This document shows positions 20,083 through 31,206 of a stretch of DNA of 64,000 bases, in pieces. The stretch comes from Buchnera aphidicola (Uroleucon sonchi). GTDB taxonomy: Bacteria > Pseudomonadota > Gammaproteobacteria > Enterobacterales > Enterobacteriaceae. The first letter of the stretch is position 1. Each line of letters opens with the position of its first letter. The notes beneath the pieces are model-generated. The model was not told where the DNA came from, ran no database searches, and worked only from the letters and a program-made list of their open reading frames with translations. The DNA lies in contig NZ_CP047588.1 in assembly GCF_011035165.1 (NCBI RefSeq), positions 186,001-250,000 of the forward strand. The letters are read 5' to 3'. Made by a program: the position numbers and the translations under genes.

Positions 20083-22367
20083 ATGCAAAATTTTATAAAA
20101 AAAAAAAAATAAGCAAAATATTTTTTTTTATTTTTTGTATAATTATTTTTTATGGAGTTTATTTGTATATTAAAATTCATCAGTTAATTCATGGAAAAGT
20201 ATGGGATTTTCCTAATTCAATATATACGCGTATAATTAATTTAGAACCAGGGAATATATATTCTCAAGAGGAAGTTTTAAATATTTTAAAAAATACAATG
20301 TACAGAAAAGTAGATCATGTTATGTCATCTGGAGAGTATAGTGTAAAAGGTAATGTTATAGAATTAATACGACGTTCTTTTAATTTTCCTGATCTTAAAG
20401 AAGAAGAATGTGACATTAAATTATTTTTTAAAGAAAATATTTTAAAAAAAATTATCAATGTTAAAAATGGTCATAATTTTCTTTTTATGCGTTTAGAACC
20501 TAAATTAATTGCTATGTTAAATACTCCTAAAAAAGAAAAACGTATTTTTTTACCTCGTAATAAATTTCCAGAAATATTAGTGAAAACACTAATATCTATT
20601 GAAGACAAACACTTTTATGAACACCATGGTATATATTTATCTTCTATAGTTCGAGCATTTTTAGCTAATATAACAGCTGGACATGTAATTCAAGGGGGTA
20701 GTACTTTAACTCAGCAGTTAATAAAAAATTTATTTTTAACTAATGAACGTTCAATTTTAAGAAAAATAAACGAAATATATATGGCTTTAATTTTAGACTA
20801 TTTTTATGAAAAAGATCGTATTTTAGAATTATATTTAAATGAAGTATATTTAGGTCAAGATGGTGATGAGCAAATTAGAGGATTTCCATTAGCAAGTATT
20901 TATTATTTTGGACGTCCAATCAATGAATTGACTTTAGATCAATATGCATTATTAGTAGGTATGGTAAAAGGAGCTTCTTTATATAATCCTTGGAATCACC
21001 CTATATCTGCTTTAAAACGAAGAAATTTAGTTTTATTATTATTATATAATCAAAAATATATCACGAAAGATGTTTATCTTAATTTATCTCATAAACCTTT
21101 AAATATTCAACCTAAAAGTAATATTTTTTCACATTATCCACATTTCATACACTTAGTATCTGAAGAATTTCAAAAAAATATTAAACATTCTGTTAATACA
21201 TTTTCAGGTATAAAAATTTTTACTACTCTTGATTCTATTTCACAAAATGCATTAGAAAAAGCTGTACAAATAGAAGTGTCTATATTAAAAAAACAAAAAA
21301 AACTAAAAAATTTAGAAGTTGCAACAATAGTAATTGATAAATTTACTGGTGAAGTTCAAGCTTTAATGGGTAGTGCAAACCCAAAAGTTAATCATTATAA
21401 TTATATTTTACATACTCGTCGTGAAATTGGTTCATTATCAAATATGATAACTTATTTAACTGCTTTATCACAACCTAATAAATATCATTTAAATACTTGG
21501 ATTTCTAATTCTCCAATTTTTATAAAATTAAATAATGGTAAATCTTGGGTACCAACAAATAATCAATTTTATTATAATAGAAAAATAATGTTATTAGATT
21601 CTTTTATCTATTCAATGAATAATTCAACAGAAAATATTAGTATAGATATAGGTTTGAAAAAATTAGTTGACCATTGGTTACGATTAGGAATTGACAAACA
21701 TCAAATGACTACCATTTCGCCTCTCTCGTTAGGAGATATGAATTTAACACCTATTGAAATAGCTCAAGTTTTTCAAATTATTGCTAATAATGGTCATAAA
21801 AAATCGCTAATATCAATTAAATCAGTTTTTTTTGATCGGAATAAAATATTTTATCATACTACACCTCAATTAAAAGATATAGAATCCCCTGAAGCTTCTT
21901 ATCTTATATTATATGCTATGCAAAAAGCATTCAATCATGGATCAGTTCAATTTTTAGGAAATAAGTTTAAAAATTTTTCTTTAGCAGGGAAAATTGGAAC
22001 TACAAAAAACTTTGCTAATAATTGGTTTATTGGAATTGATGGAAAACAAGTTGTAATTATTTGGATGGGTCAAGATAATAATAAAAGTAATAATTCATTT
22101 GATAATTCAGGTGCTATTCAAATTTATAAAAGATATCTTCAGTATAAATCACCAACTCCATTAGTCTTAATACCTCCAAAAAATATAAATATTTTTTATG
22201 TTGATAAATTAGGACGATTATCTTGCAAAAAAGATGATCAACATAATCAAATATTACCTATATGGAATTTGAAAAATAAACAGAATAATAATTCTAATGA
22301 AGAATTTCCATGTTATATAATAAAAAAGAAAAAAAATATTTTATCTTGGTGGAAAAGTTTATTTTAA
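20083..22367 (+). CDS. mrcB: Penicillin-binding protein 1b, frameshifted at A13 and with a degraded transpeptidase site
   Basis: Class A PBP. The ATG at 20083 has AAGGA ending 7 bases upstream but reaches a stop at 20110 after MQNFIKKKK. The protein continues in the next frame through a membrane helix (IFFFIFCIIIFYGVYLYIK) to 22367. The switch lies in thirteen A (20097-20109); +1 or -2 gives about 761 residues (E. coli 844, longer cytoplasmic tail). A UB2H-like region follows. The glycosyltransferase domain is intact: IEDKHFYEHHG, GGSTLTQQL, RKINEIYMAL. In the transpeptidase domain, SxxK reads SLSN (21432-21443) and KTG reads KIG (21990-21998); SMN is kept. A TTG at 20163 would lack most of the membrane anchor. 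I infer a glycan polymerase without cross-linking activity. Confidence 0.9.
20097..20109 (+). repeat. A13 homopolymer at the mrcB frameshift
   Basis: Thirteen A on the coding strand, just before the membrane helix of MrcB. Fourteen or eleven A would join the ATG to the long downstream frame. Confidence 0.9.
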
Positions 22368-22509
22368 AAAATATTTTTAAGATAATTATTTTAATTTTAG
22401 TAAATTATTATAATTATAATATGTCCTTAAAATATATAAAAATACTTTTCAAAATGATACAACATTGTAATGACAAATTTAAAAAAATTTAAATGTGAGA
22501 ATTGATAGT

Positions 22510-25134
22510 ATGTTAATTAAATTTTTAAACAAAATATTTAGTAATCGTAATAGTCGTATTTTAAAAAAATTCAATAAAATAGTATATGCTATTAATAAAA
22601 AAGAAGAAAGTTTTGAAAAGTTATCAGATCAAAAATTAAAAAATCAAACCAATTTATTACGATTACGATTAAAATATGGAGAAACTTTAGATGACATATT
22701 ACCTGAAGCATTTGCTACAGTTCGCGAAGCAAGTAAACGTATATTTAATATGAGACATTTTGATGTTCAAATATTAGGAGGTATAGTTTTAAATCAACAA
22801 TGTATTGCAGAAATGAGAACAGGTGAAGGAAAAACTTTAACATCTACATTACCAGCTTATCTTAATGCATTAACCGGTCAAGGGGTGCATATAGTTACAA
22901 TGAATGATTATTTAGCTCGTAGAGATGCTGAAAAAAATACTCCTTTATTTGAATTTCTTGGCTTAACAGTAGGTTTAAATTTGTCTGATATGTCTTTTTT
23001 TTCTAAAAAACAAGCTTATTTATCTGATATTACTTATGGTACTAATAATGAATATGGATTTGATTATTTACGTGATAATATGGTATTTCTTCCCGAAGAA
23101 AGAGTACAAAGAGAATTAAATTATGCATTAGTCGATGAAGTTGATTCTATTTTAATTGATGAAGCCCGAACTCCTTTAATTATTTCAGGTCCTGCAGAAG
23201 ATACTTCTGAAGTATATCATACAATCAATAATATTGTTCCTTTTTTAATTGCTCAGAAACAAGAAGATTCAGATAATTTTCATGGAATTGGTCATTTTTT
23301 TCTTGATGAAAAATCAAAACAAGTATATTTAACAGAGCGAGGATTAATAGCTGTTGAAAATTTTTTATTAAATGAAAAATTAATCAAACCGGGTGAATCG
23401 TTATACTCATCTCATAACATCATATTAATGCATCATGTGTTATCTGCATTACGTGCGCATAAATTATTCACACGTAATGTTGATTATCTTGTTAAAGATG
23501 ACAACATAATTATTGTTGATGAGCATACTGGACGAGCTATGTTAGGTAGAAGATGGTCAGATGGATTGCATCAAGCAATAGAGGCTAAAGAAAATGTTTC
23601 TATTAAAAATGAAAATCAAACTTTAGCATCTATTACATTTCAAAATTATTTTCGTTTATATAATAAAATAGCGGGCATGACAGGAACTGCTGCAACTGAA
23701 TCTTTTGAATTTAGTTCTATTTATAACCTTGATACTATTGTAATACCAACAAATAAAAAAATGATACGTAAAGATTTGCCTGATTTAGTGTATGTGACTG
23801 AAAAAGAAAAAATTCATGCTATTATTCAGGACATTAAAAAATGCGTATCTTTAAAACAACCTGTATTAGTAGGTACAGTCTCTATTGAAAAATCAGAAAA
23901 AATTTCGCAAGAATTGTTTCAATTAAATATTCATCATAATGTTTTAAATGCTAAATTTCACTCTCAAGAAGCTGATATTATAGCTCAAGCAGGTAAGTCT
24001 AAATCAATTACTATTGCTACTAATATGGCTGGACGAGGTACAGATATAGTTCTAGGAGGAAATTTAGAAGTAGAATTAAAGAAAAAGAAAAATCTAACCC
24101 AAAAAGAAATAAGTGTAATTAAAAAAAAATGGAAAAAAGAACATGATTTCGTTGTTTCTATTGGTGGTTTACATATAATTGGCACTGAACGTCATGAATC
24201 AAGACGCATTGATAACCAATTAAGAGGTCGTGCTGGTCGTCAAGGAGACAGTGGTTCGTCTCGTTTTTATTTGTCTATGGAAGACGCATTGATGCGTATT
24301 TTTGCATCTAATAAAATTATTCGTATGATGAAAAAGTTAGGATTATCTTTAAATGAAGCTATTGAGCATCCTTGGATTAATAAAGCTATAGAAAACGCCC
24401 AAAAAAAAGTAGAAAGTAGAAATTTTGATATTAGAAAACAATTATTAGAATATGATGATGTAATTAATGAGCAGCGCAGTATAATTTATACTCAAAGAAA
24501 TAAATTAATTAATGCAAAAGATATAAAAAATACAATATATGATATTTTGAGAGATGTTTTAAAAAAGAATATTAATATATATATACCAGAAAATACCATG
24601 AAAGATAAGTGGCAAATTATTAAATTAGAAAAAATATTAAATATTAATTTTCATATTAAAATATCAATTTTAGACTGGTTAAATATAGAACCTAATTTAA
24701 ATTGTTTTGAATTAGAAGATAAAATTATTAACGCTGCTAAAAAAAAATATAAACAACAAGAAAATCTAATTGGTATAGATAATATGCGTATAGTTGAAAA
24801 AACAATTATGTTACAAAAATTAGACATGTTATGGAAAGAGCATTTATCTGCAATAGATTATTTGAGACAAGGTATTCACTTAAGAAGTTATGCCCAAAAA
24901 GATCCGAAACAAGAGTATAAAAGAGAATCTTTTAACATGTTTGCTAACATGTTAGAATTATTAAAAGATGAAGTAATATCATGTTTAAGTACAATGGATT
25001 TGTTTCATGCAAAACAATGCGTGCATGCTAATCAATGTTTAAAAAATATTGTAAATAATAGAAATATTAATCGAAACACAATATGTATTTGTGGATCAGG
25101 AAAAAAATATAAACATTGTCATGGTCGCTTGTAA
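22510..25134 (+). CDS. secA: Protein translocase ATPase SecA
   Basis: Motor of the Sec pathway. The protein is 874 residues from the ATG at 22510 ([10 protein letters not shown], matching E. coli MLIKLLTKVF); an in-frame GTG at 22495 would add five residues with no counterpart. Walker A is MRTGEGKT at about 102-109. The DEAD-like helicase signature [20 protein letters not shown], the second nucleotide fold with [13 protein letters not shown], and [17 protein letters not shown] follow. The zinc-binding C-terminus [14 protein letters not shown], contacting SecB or lipids, is retained. The secM and ftsZ-lpxC region that precedes secA in E. coli lies elsewhere; here mrcB precedes. Confidence 0.97.
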   Translation: MLIKFLNKIFSNRNSRILKKFNKIVYAINKKEESFEKLSDQKLKNQTNLLRLRLKYGETLDDILPEAFATVREASKRIFNMRHFDVQILGGIVLNQQCIAEMRTGEGKTLTSTLPAYLNALTGQGVHIVTMNDYLARRDAEKNTPLFEFLGLTVGLNLSDMSFFSKKQAYLSDITYGTNNEYGFDYLRDNMVFLPEERVQRELNYALVDEVDSILIDEARTPLIISGPAEDTSEVYHTINNIVPFLIAQKQEDSDNFHGIGHFFLDEKSKQVYLTERGLIAVENFLLNEKLIKPGESLYSSHNIILMHHVLSALRAHKLFTRNVDYLVKDDNIIIVDEHTGRAMLGRRWSDGLHQAIEAKENVSIKNENQTLASITFQNYFRLYNKIAGMTGTAATESFEFSSIYNLDTIVIPTNKKMIRKDLPDLVYVTEKEKIHAIIQDIKKCVSLKQPVLVGTVSIEKSEKISQELFQLNIHHNVLNAKFHSQEADIIAQAGKSKSITIATNMAGRGTDIVLGGNLEVELKKKKNLTQKEISVIKKKWKKEHDFVVSIGGLHIIGTERHESRRIDNQLRGRAGRQGDSGSSRFYLSMEDALMRIFASNKIIRMMKKLGLSLNEAIEHPWINKAIENAQKKVESRNFDIRKQLLEYDDVINEQRSIIYTQRNKLINAKDIKNTIYDILRDVLKKNINIYIPENTMKDKWQIIKLEKILNINFHIKISILDWLNIEPNLNCFELEDKIINAAKKKYKQQENLIGIDNMRIVEKTIMLQKLDMLWKEHLSAIDYLRQGIHLRSYAQKDPKQEYKRESFNMFANMLELLKDEVISCLSTMDLFHAKQCVHANQCLKNIVNNRNINRNTICICGSGKKYKHCHGRL

Positions 25135-25404
25135 AATGTTTTATATATTAGAAATATTTGCTATATTAATTTTATCAAAAATATGTATAAAAAACATTTT
25201 ATAATAAATAATATAACAATATTTATATATGTTATAAAAATTTGTTTATATTTTTGACGTTTTAGCATAATCTTAAATTTTCTAATTTTTTATCTACGAA
25301 TTATAATATCATAACTTTTCTTCAAATATTTCTATAAATTATAAGATTATAAATAATTTTACAAAAAATTAATGTCCAGAAAATACAATAAATGTATTAG
25401 ATTT
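25135..25404. other. Gene-free gap between secA and coaE
   Basis: 270 bases, AT-rich, no open frame. In related Buchnera genomes, as I remember them, mutT stands between secA and coaE. I find no convincing nudix box here, so mutT is either deleted or eroded. Confidence 0.45.
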
Positions 25405-26055
25405 TCAATAAAATTTTGTTAAATAATTTTTTTTAACATTTATTTTATTTTTTTTATATTTTGTTGAAAGATATATATAAAATAAATTTAAATAATGAAC
25501 AGATAAGCGCATATTTGTATTATTTTTTTTATTAAAAATGATATCGTCAGCTATAGAAATTCTTTGTTTTCTAGTAGCTTGAATTGCAATAATTTTTTTT
25601 GCTTCTGTACGATGGATTTTATCTCTTTTGATAATTCGTTTTATTTGTTCTTTTATTGATATATCAACTAATAGAATTCTATTAACTTTATTTTCTAAGC
25701 GTTTTTCAACTAATAAAGGCACTACCCATAAACACCAAATTGATTTTACATGTTTTATTTGATATTCAGTTTCTTTATAAATCTTTGGATGTAATAGATC
25801 TTCTAGCCATAAACGATCATTTGGGTTATTTAAAATTTGTTTTCTTAATAAAGATCTATTAATTGAATTGTCTGTATTTAATATTTTTTTTCCAATTTTT
25901 TTTTTTACAGCATATGATATCGTAATATTATTATTTAGTATATTTTTTGCTATAACATCAGTATCAATTATATCAATACCTAATTTTTTAAAATGATTAG
26001 AGCAAGTAGTTTTTCCGCTACCAATACCGCCAGTAAGTGCTACAATATATGTCAT
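25405..26055 (-). CDS. coaE: Dephospho-CoA kinase
   Basis: Last step of coenzyme A synthesis, ATP-dependent phosphorylation of dephospho-CoA. The protein is 216 residues (E. coli 206). The P-loop GGIGSGKTT is at residues 9-17, then DTDVIAKNIL, LEDLLHPKIY and VVPLLVE, the usual order. The C-terminal 30 residues are Lys/Asn-rich and poorly conserved. An A11 run (25906-25916) in YAVKKKIGKK is in frame. With no pantothenate genes seen here, the symbiont would depend on imported CoA precursors, an inference. Confidence 0.95.
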   Translation of the reverse strand: MTYIVALTGGIGSGKTTCSNHFKKLGIDIIDTDVIAKNILNNNITISYAVKKKIGKKILNTDNSINRSLLRKQILNNPNDRLWLEDLLHPKIYKETEYQIKHVKSIWCLWVVPLLVEKRLENKVNRILLVDISIKEQIKRIIKRDKIHRTEAKKIIAIQATRKQRISIADDIIFNKKNNTNMRLSVHYLNLFYIYLSTKYKKNKINVKKNYLTKFY

Positions 26056-26114
26056 AATATTTAAAAGTTTTCTTAGTATAATTTATATACTATTTAAATT
26101 AAGGTAATAATTAT

Positions 26115-27160
26115 ATGCGAATTAAATAAGATATTAAATGAGGTTTTAAAGATTTTTTAATTTTGTCAAACATTCTACGCTAAATATTCGTTCTCAAGTT
26201 GATCTGATTTATAATTTTTTTTAAATTTTCTTCATATATTTGATTGGGTATTCTTATTATTGCATCGAATATAGATATAATAAGTATATTTAACATGATA
26301 AAATCTTGATCAACATTTAACATATTAGCAGCTATATATAAATATCGTTTTTTAAAAATTGGAAAAATTTTATTAATATATCTTTAAAAAGTATATTAAA
26401 TTATGTAGTTCTTTCTATAAGAATATCTAACGAAGATTTTCAAAATTAAAAATATTTTTTTATTGTCTAAAAAGATAAGATATATTTATATTAAGATTGT
26501 TAATATATATCTTGATTATGCTATTACTTTATTACAATTAATTAGAAAATTTGTTCATAAACAAAATTATTTGATCTAGCAATATTTTTACTAGAGAAAT
26601 AGTTTAAGAATTAATATTATTTTTTTTGCAAATATAATTAAAGTTATTATTGGTTAAAAATCAGTATGTACTACACTTATTAAAACTGGATTTAGCGTAT
26701 CCTTAGATTTTTCTGCGAATATTAAATATTCTGATACCATTCATATATTAAGTAATTATATTATTATTCTAATATGATCTATACTATATCTGGAGATATC
26801 ACTAAAGATTTTTAGAGGAAGATCTGACTTTTTTATATTTAGAAAATACTTTCTAGTTATAAAAATGTTCTACAACAATTATTCAGACAAATCAAAGAAA
26901 GATATATGTTATTTTTTTTAAAATAAGTTCAAAATCTTCAATGAAGATATATCATGGAAAAATTTTAAGAAGATATCGTGTATTTGAAGGAAAAATTGTT
27001 AAAATATCGTTTTGTGGATATGTTAAGCATACAATTCGTAACATTTTAGGAGAATTACATTTTGTGTGTACTGATATTGAATCAGAAAAGCTAAAAGATC
27101 AACAAAAAAATAATATCTATAGGAGTAACTAAACAAAAAAATTGTATTTTTAATATTATA
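26115..27160 (+). pseudogene. guaC: GMP reductase pseudogene
   Basis: Scattered remains of guaC in order along the plus strand, broken by many stops and frameshifts. The start reads MRI then DIK and GFKD around internal stops, with NIRSQVDL close behind, aligned with E. coli MRIEEDLKLGFKD and KSRSDVEL. Near 26670 the catalytic-cysteine loop KSVCTTLIKTG is still legible (E. coli GSVCTTRVKTG), followed by FSANIKYSD. From 26941 a frame gives YRVFEGKIVKISFCGYVKHT and ILGEL, matching E. coli [20 protein letters not shown] and ILGGL, and the last codons near 27160 match the C-terminus IFNNL. The gene cannot make an enzyme. Confidence 0.88.
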
Positions 27161-27288
27161 AAAACTGAATAAAATTTTTTATTACAATATATAATATTTT
27201 AAAATTAATTATATTGATACATGTAATTTTATTAATTTTAAGACTAAAATCAATATTATATATACATCATGCATAAGGAATTTATACC

Positions 27289-29955
27289 ATGTCAGAAAAT
27301 TTATATCATGATGTGGATCCAATTGAAACTAGTGATTGGGTGCAAGCTATTGAATCTGTTATTCATCAAGAAGGTCGTGAAAGAGCATATTTTTTAATAG
27401 AAAAAATTTTAAAAAAATCTAAAATTAGTCGAGTAAATTTTTTTAGATCTTTTTTTAATAGTGATTACATCAATACTATTGATAAAGAAGATGAATGCGA
27501 ATATCCTGGCGATCTTATATTAGAAAAAAATATTCGTTCAGCTGTACGTTGGAATGCTATTATGATGGTATTACGTGCATCAAAAAAAAATTTAGAATTA
27601 GGGGGGCACTTATCATCTTTTCAATCTTCAGCTACAATATATGAAATATGTTTTAATCATTTTTTTCGTTCTAGTAGTGATGAAGACGGCGGTGATTTAG
27701 TTTATTTTCAAGGTCATATCGCTCCTGGTATTTATGCTCGTGCATTTTTAGAAGGACGTTTATCTGAAGAGCAATTAAATAATTTTAGACAAGAAGTCAA
27801 TGGAAAAGGTTTATCATCTTATCCTCATCCTAAATTGATGCCAAATTTTTGGCAATTTCCTACTGTATCTATGGGTTTGGGTCCAATTTGCGCTATTTAT
27901 CAAGCAAAATTTTTAAAATATTTACAAAATAGAAGATTAAAAAATACTTCTCAGCAAACAGTATATGCTTTTTTAGGAGATGGTGAAATGGATGAGCCAG
28001 AATCTAAAGGTGCTATTTCTGTTGCAGTTCGTGAAAAATTAGATAATTTAATATTTGTAATTAACTGTAATTTGCAAAGATTAGATGGACCAGTGACAGG
28101 TAATGGTAAAATTATTAATGAATTAGAAAGTTTTTTTTATGGAGCTGGATGGAAAGTAATTAAAGTAATTTGGGGAAGTAATTGGGATGCTTTATTCAAA
28201 AAAGATACAACTGGTAAATTAATACAATTAATGAATGAAACTGTTGATGGTGATTATCAAACTTTTAAATCAAAAAATGGAGCATACATTCGTAAATATT
28301 TTTTTGGAAAATATAAAGAAACATATGAATTAGTAAAAGATATGACAGATGAAGAAATATGGAAATTAAATCGAGGAGGACATGATCCTAAAAAAATGTT
28401 CAATGCTTTTAAAAGAGCGAAAGAAACTCAAAATAAACCAACTGTGATTTTAGCACATACTATTAAAGGTTATGGTATGGGAGTAACTGCGGAAGGTCAA
28501 AATATTGCTCATCAAATAAAAAAAATTAATATAGAAGGTATAACATATATTCGAAATCGTTTCAATATTCCTATATGTGATAGTAATATTAATGAATTGC
28601 CATATATTACATTGAAAAAAGATTCTAAAGAATATAATTATATACATGCTCAAAGAAAAAAATTAGGTGGTTATATTCCTTGTCGTTTAGATAAATTTAC
28701 TAATAAATTAACTATCCCTGATTTAAGCGACTTTAAATTATTATTAACAGAACAAAAAAAAGAAATTTCTACAACTATTGCTTTTATTCGTTTTTTAAAT
28801 ATTATTTTAAAAAATCATACTTTAAAAGATTTAATAGTTCCTATTATTGCTGATGAAGCACGTACATTTGGCATGGAAGGTTTATTTCGTAAAATAGGTA
28901 TTTATAATTCTAGTGGTCAAAAATATATCCCTCAAGATCGAGAACAATTAGCGTATTATAAAGAAGATAAGAAAGGGCAAATATTACAAGAAGGAATTAA
29001 TGAATTAGGTGCTGCTTCATCTTGGTTGGCTGCAGCAACTTCTTATAGTACTAATAATTTTCCTATGATTCCTTTTTATATTTATTATTCAATATTTGGT
29101 TTTCAAAGAATAGGTGATTTATTTTGGGCGTCTGGTGATCAGCAAGCTCGAGGTTTTTTAATTGGGGCTACATCTGGACGAACTACTTTAAATGGTGAAG
29201 GTTTACAACATGAAGATGGACATAGTCATATACAATCTTTAACTATACCTAATTGTATATCTTATGATCCTGCATTTGCTTATGAAGTCGCTGTAATTAT
29301 ACAAGATGGATTAAGACGAATGTATGGTTCTAACCAAGAAAATATATATTACTATATTACTACTATTAATGAAAATTTTTATATGCCAGCTATGCCGGTA
29401 GGTGTTGAACAAGGTATTTGTAAAGGTATTTATAAATTGAAAACTTTATACAGTTCTACTAAATTAAAAGTACAATTAATGGGATCTGGTGCTATCTTAC
29501 ATTCTGTTTGTAAAGCTGCAGAAATTTTATTAACAGATTATTTTATCACAACCGATATATATAGTGTTACTTCTTTTACAGAACTAGCTAGAAATGGTCA
29601 AGATTGTGTACGATGGAATATGTTGCATCCTAAAAAAAATAATAAAATACCATATATTCAACAAGTAATGAATACTAGCCCGACTGTGATAGCTACTGAT
29701 TATATGAAATTATTTGCTGAACAAATTTGTAATTACATTCCTGCAAGAGCATATCATGTTTTAGGAACAGATGGTTTTGGTCGTTCAGATAGTCGTGATC
29801 AATTACGTATTCATTTTGAAGTTAGCATTCATTATATAGTTATAGCGGCTTTGAGTTTATTAGCTAAAATTAAACATATTCACACTCAAGTAGTTGAAGA
29901 TGCAATTATTAAATTTAAGATTGATCCTGATAAAATTAATCCGCGTTTAGCTTAA
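27289..29955 (+). CDS. aceE: Pyruvate dehydrogenase E1 component
   Basis: Thiamine-diphosphate enzyme decarboxylating pyruvate in the pyruvate dehydrogenase complex. The protein is 888 residues (E. coli 887). The homodimeric E1 type is recognised from GDLVYFQGHIAPGIYARAFL (about 136-155), the ThDP/Mg motif FLGDGEMDEPESKGA near 228 and the lengthy C-terminal domain with DSRDQLRIHFEV. AAGGA precedes the ATG by 9 bases. It is the first gene of aceE-aceF-lpd with aceF 14 bases downstream. The repressor gene pdhR, which precedes it in E. coli, is absent and replaced by the guaC remains. Confidence 0.98.
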   Translation: MSENLYHDVDPIETSDWVQAIESVIHQEGRERAYFLIEKILKKSKISRVNFFRSFFNSDYINTIDKEDECEYPGDLILEKNIRSAVRWNAIMMVLRASKKNLELGGHLSSFQSSATIYEICFNHFFRSSSDEDGGDLVYFQGHIAPGIYARAFLEGRLSEEQLNNFRQEVNGKGLSSYPHPKLMPNFWQFPTVSMGLGPICAIYQAKFLKYLQNRRLKNTSQQTVYAFLGDGEMDEPESKGAISVAVREKLDNLIFVINCNLQRLDGPVTGNGKIINELESFFYGAGWKVIKVIWGSNWDALFKKDTTGKLIQLMNETVDGDYQTFKSKNGAYIRKYFFGKYKETYELVKDMTDEEIWKLNRGGHDPKKMFNAFKRAKETQNKPTVILAHTIKGYGMGVTAEGQNIAHQIKKINIEGITYIRNRFNIPICDSNINELPYITLKKDSKEYNYIHAQRKKLGGYIPCRLDKFTNKLTIPDLSDFKLLLTEQKKEISTTIAFIRFLNIILKNHTLKDLIVPIIADEARTFGMEGLFRKIGIYNSSGQKYIPQDREQLAYYKEDKKGQILQEGINELGAASSWLAAATSYSTNNFPMIPFYIYYSIFGFQRIGDLFWASGDQQARGFLIGATSGRTTLNGEGLQHEDGHSHIQSLTIPNCISYDPAFAYEVAVIIQDGLRRMYGSNQENIYYYITTINENFYMPAMPVGVEQGICKGIYKLKTLYSSTKLKVQLMGSGAILHSVCKAAEILLTDYFITTDIYSVTSFTELARNGQDCVRWNMLHPKKNNKIPYIQQVMNTSPTVIATDYMKLFAEQICNYIPARAYHVLGTDGFGRSDSRDQLRIHFEVSIHYIVIAALSLLAKIKHIHTQVVEDAIIKFKIDPDKINPRLA

Positions 29956-29969
29956 GAGGTATAAAAAGA

Positions 29970-31148
29970 GTGGATATAGTAGTAAATATGCCCGATATTG
30001 GAGCAGATGAATTAGAGGTAATAGAAATATTAGTTAATCTTAATGAGCATATAGAATTAGAACAAGGTTTAATTACTGTAGAAGGAGATAAAACTTCTAT
30101 GGAAATACCATCTCCTCACACAGGAGTCGTAAAAGAGATTTATATACAAATTGGTTCAAAAGTTAAAATAAATTCTGCTATTATGATGCTAGAGGTAGAT
30201 AATGAAAATACTTTTTCATCTAATACAAAAAAACAACAATCTGATTTATTAAACAACTTTAAAAAAGATAAAATTTGTCATGCAACTCCAGTTATTCGGC
30301 GTTTAGCTCGAAATTTAAATATTGATTTACATAAAGTTATTGCTACAGGCCCTAAAAATCGTATATTAAAAAAAGATTTGGAATTATATCAACATAACTA
30401 TTTAGAAAAAAATAATCAAATTAATCATCATAATTCTAATAAATTATCAACATTAGAGCTAGAATTAAATAGTAATCAAAAAATAGTTAGTTATAATCTT
30501 CATCAAAATTGGATTAATATACCGCATGTTACACAATTTGATGAAGTTAATGTAACTGTATTAGAAGAATTTCGTAGAAATTATAATACTAAAAAAAAAC
30601 ATCATACACAAATTCATCACAATATCACTATGTTGGTTTTTATTATTAAAGTTGTATCATATGCATTGGAAAAGTTTCCTATTTTTAATAGTTCTTTAAG
30701 CGTAGATAATAAAAAAATTATTTTAAAAAAATATATTAATATTGGTATTGCTGTAGATGTTAATGATGAATTATATGTTCCTGTTTTAAAAAATACTAAT
30801 AAAAAAAATATTGAACAATTATCTAATGAATTAAGATGTCTTTTAAAAAAAGCAAAATCAAAAAAATTAAAAATTTCAGATATGACATCAGGATCTTTTA
30901 CCATTTCTAATTTAGGAAGTATTGGAGGAAGTTTTTTTTCTCCTATTATTAATGCTCCTGAAGTTGCAATTCTTGGTGTGTCAAAAATTCAAATAAAACC
31001 ATGGTGGAATGGAAAAGAATTTATACCATCATCAATATTACCATTATCTTTATCTTATGACCATCGTGTAATTAATGGCGCTAATGCAGCTCGTTTTATT
31101 ACGTTTATTAATCAAATATTATCTGATATACATTTTTTTATTATGTAA
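29970..31148 (+). CDS. aceF: Dihydrolipoamide acetyltransferase (E2) with a single lipoyl domain
   Basis: Core of the pyruvate dehydrogenase complex, transferring acetyl to CoA. It starts at GTG 29970, preceded by AAGAGG, and the frame opens MDIVVNMPDIGADE. The protein is 392 residues against 630 in E. coli, because only one lipoyl domain is present (Lys41 in VEGDKTSME) where E. coli has three. A peripheral-subunit-binding domain follows at about 98-130 (ATPVIRRLAR). The catalytic domain ends with SYDHRVINGANAARFI, which carries the active-site His. The linkers are Asn/Lys-rich instead of Ala/Pro-rich. Confidence 0.97.
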   Translation: MDIVVNMPDIGADELEVIEILVNLNEHIELEQGLITVEGDKTSMEIPSPHTGVVKEIYIQIGSKVKINSAIMMLEVDNENTFSSNTKKQQSDLLNNFKKDKICHATPVIRRLARNLNIDLHKVIATGPKNRILKKDLELYQHNYLEKNNQINHHNSNKLSTLELELNSNQKIVSYNLHQNWINIPHVTQFDEVNVTVLEEFRRNYNTKKKHHTQIHHNITMLVFIIKVVSYALEKFPIFNSSLSVDNKKIILKKYINIGIAVDVNDELYVPVLKNTNKKNIEQLSNELRCLLKKAKSKKLKISDMTSGSFTISNLGSIGGSFFSPIINAPEVAILGVSKIQIKPWWNGKEFIPSSILPLSLSYDHRVINGANAARFITFINQILSDIHFFIM

Positions 31149-31206
31149 TATGTATATTTTTTATTGAACTTATTTAAGTTAAAATTTTTTATAAGAGAAA
31201 ATTGCA

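Noticed and set aside
26941..27132. A 63-codon frame that could be called a small gene
   Set aside because: Its sequence matches the C-terminal part of GMP reductase, so it is a piece of the guaC pseudogene.
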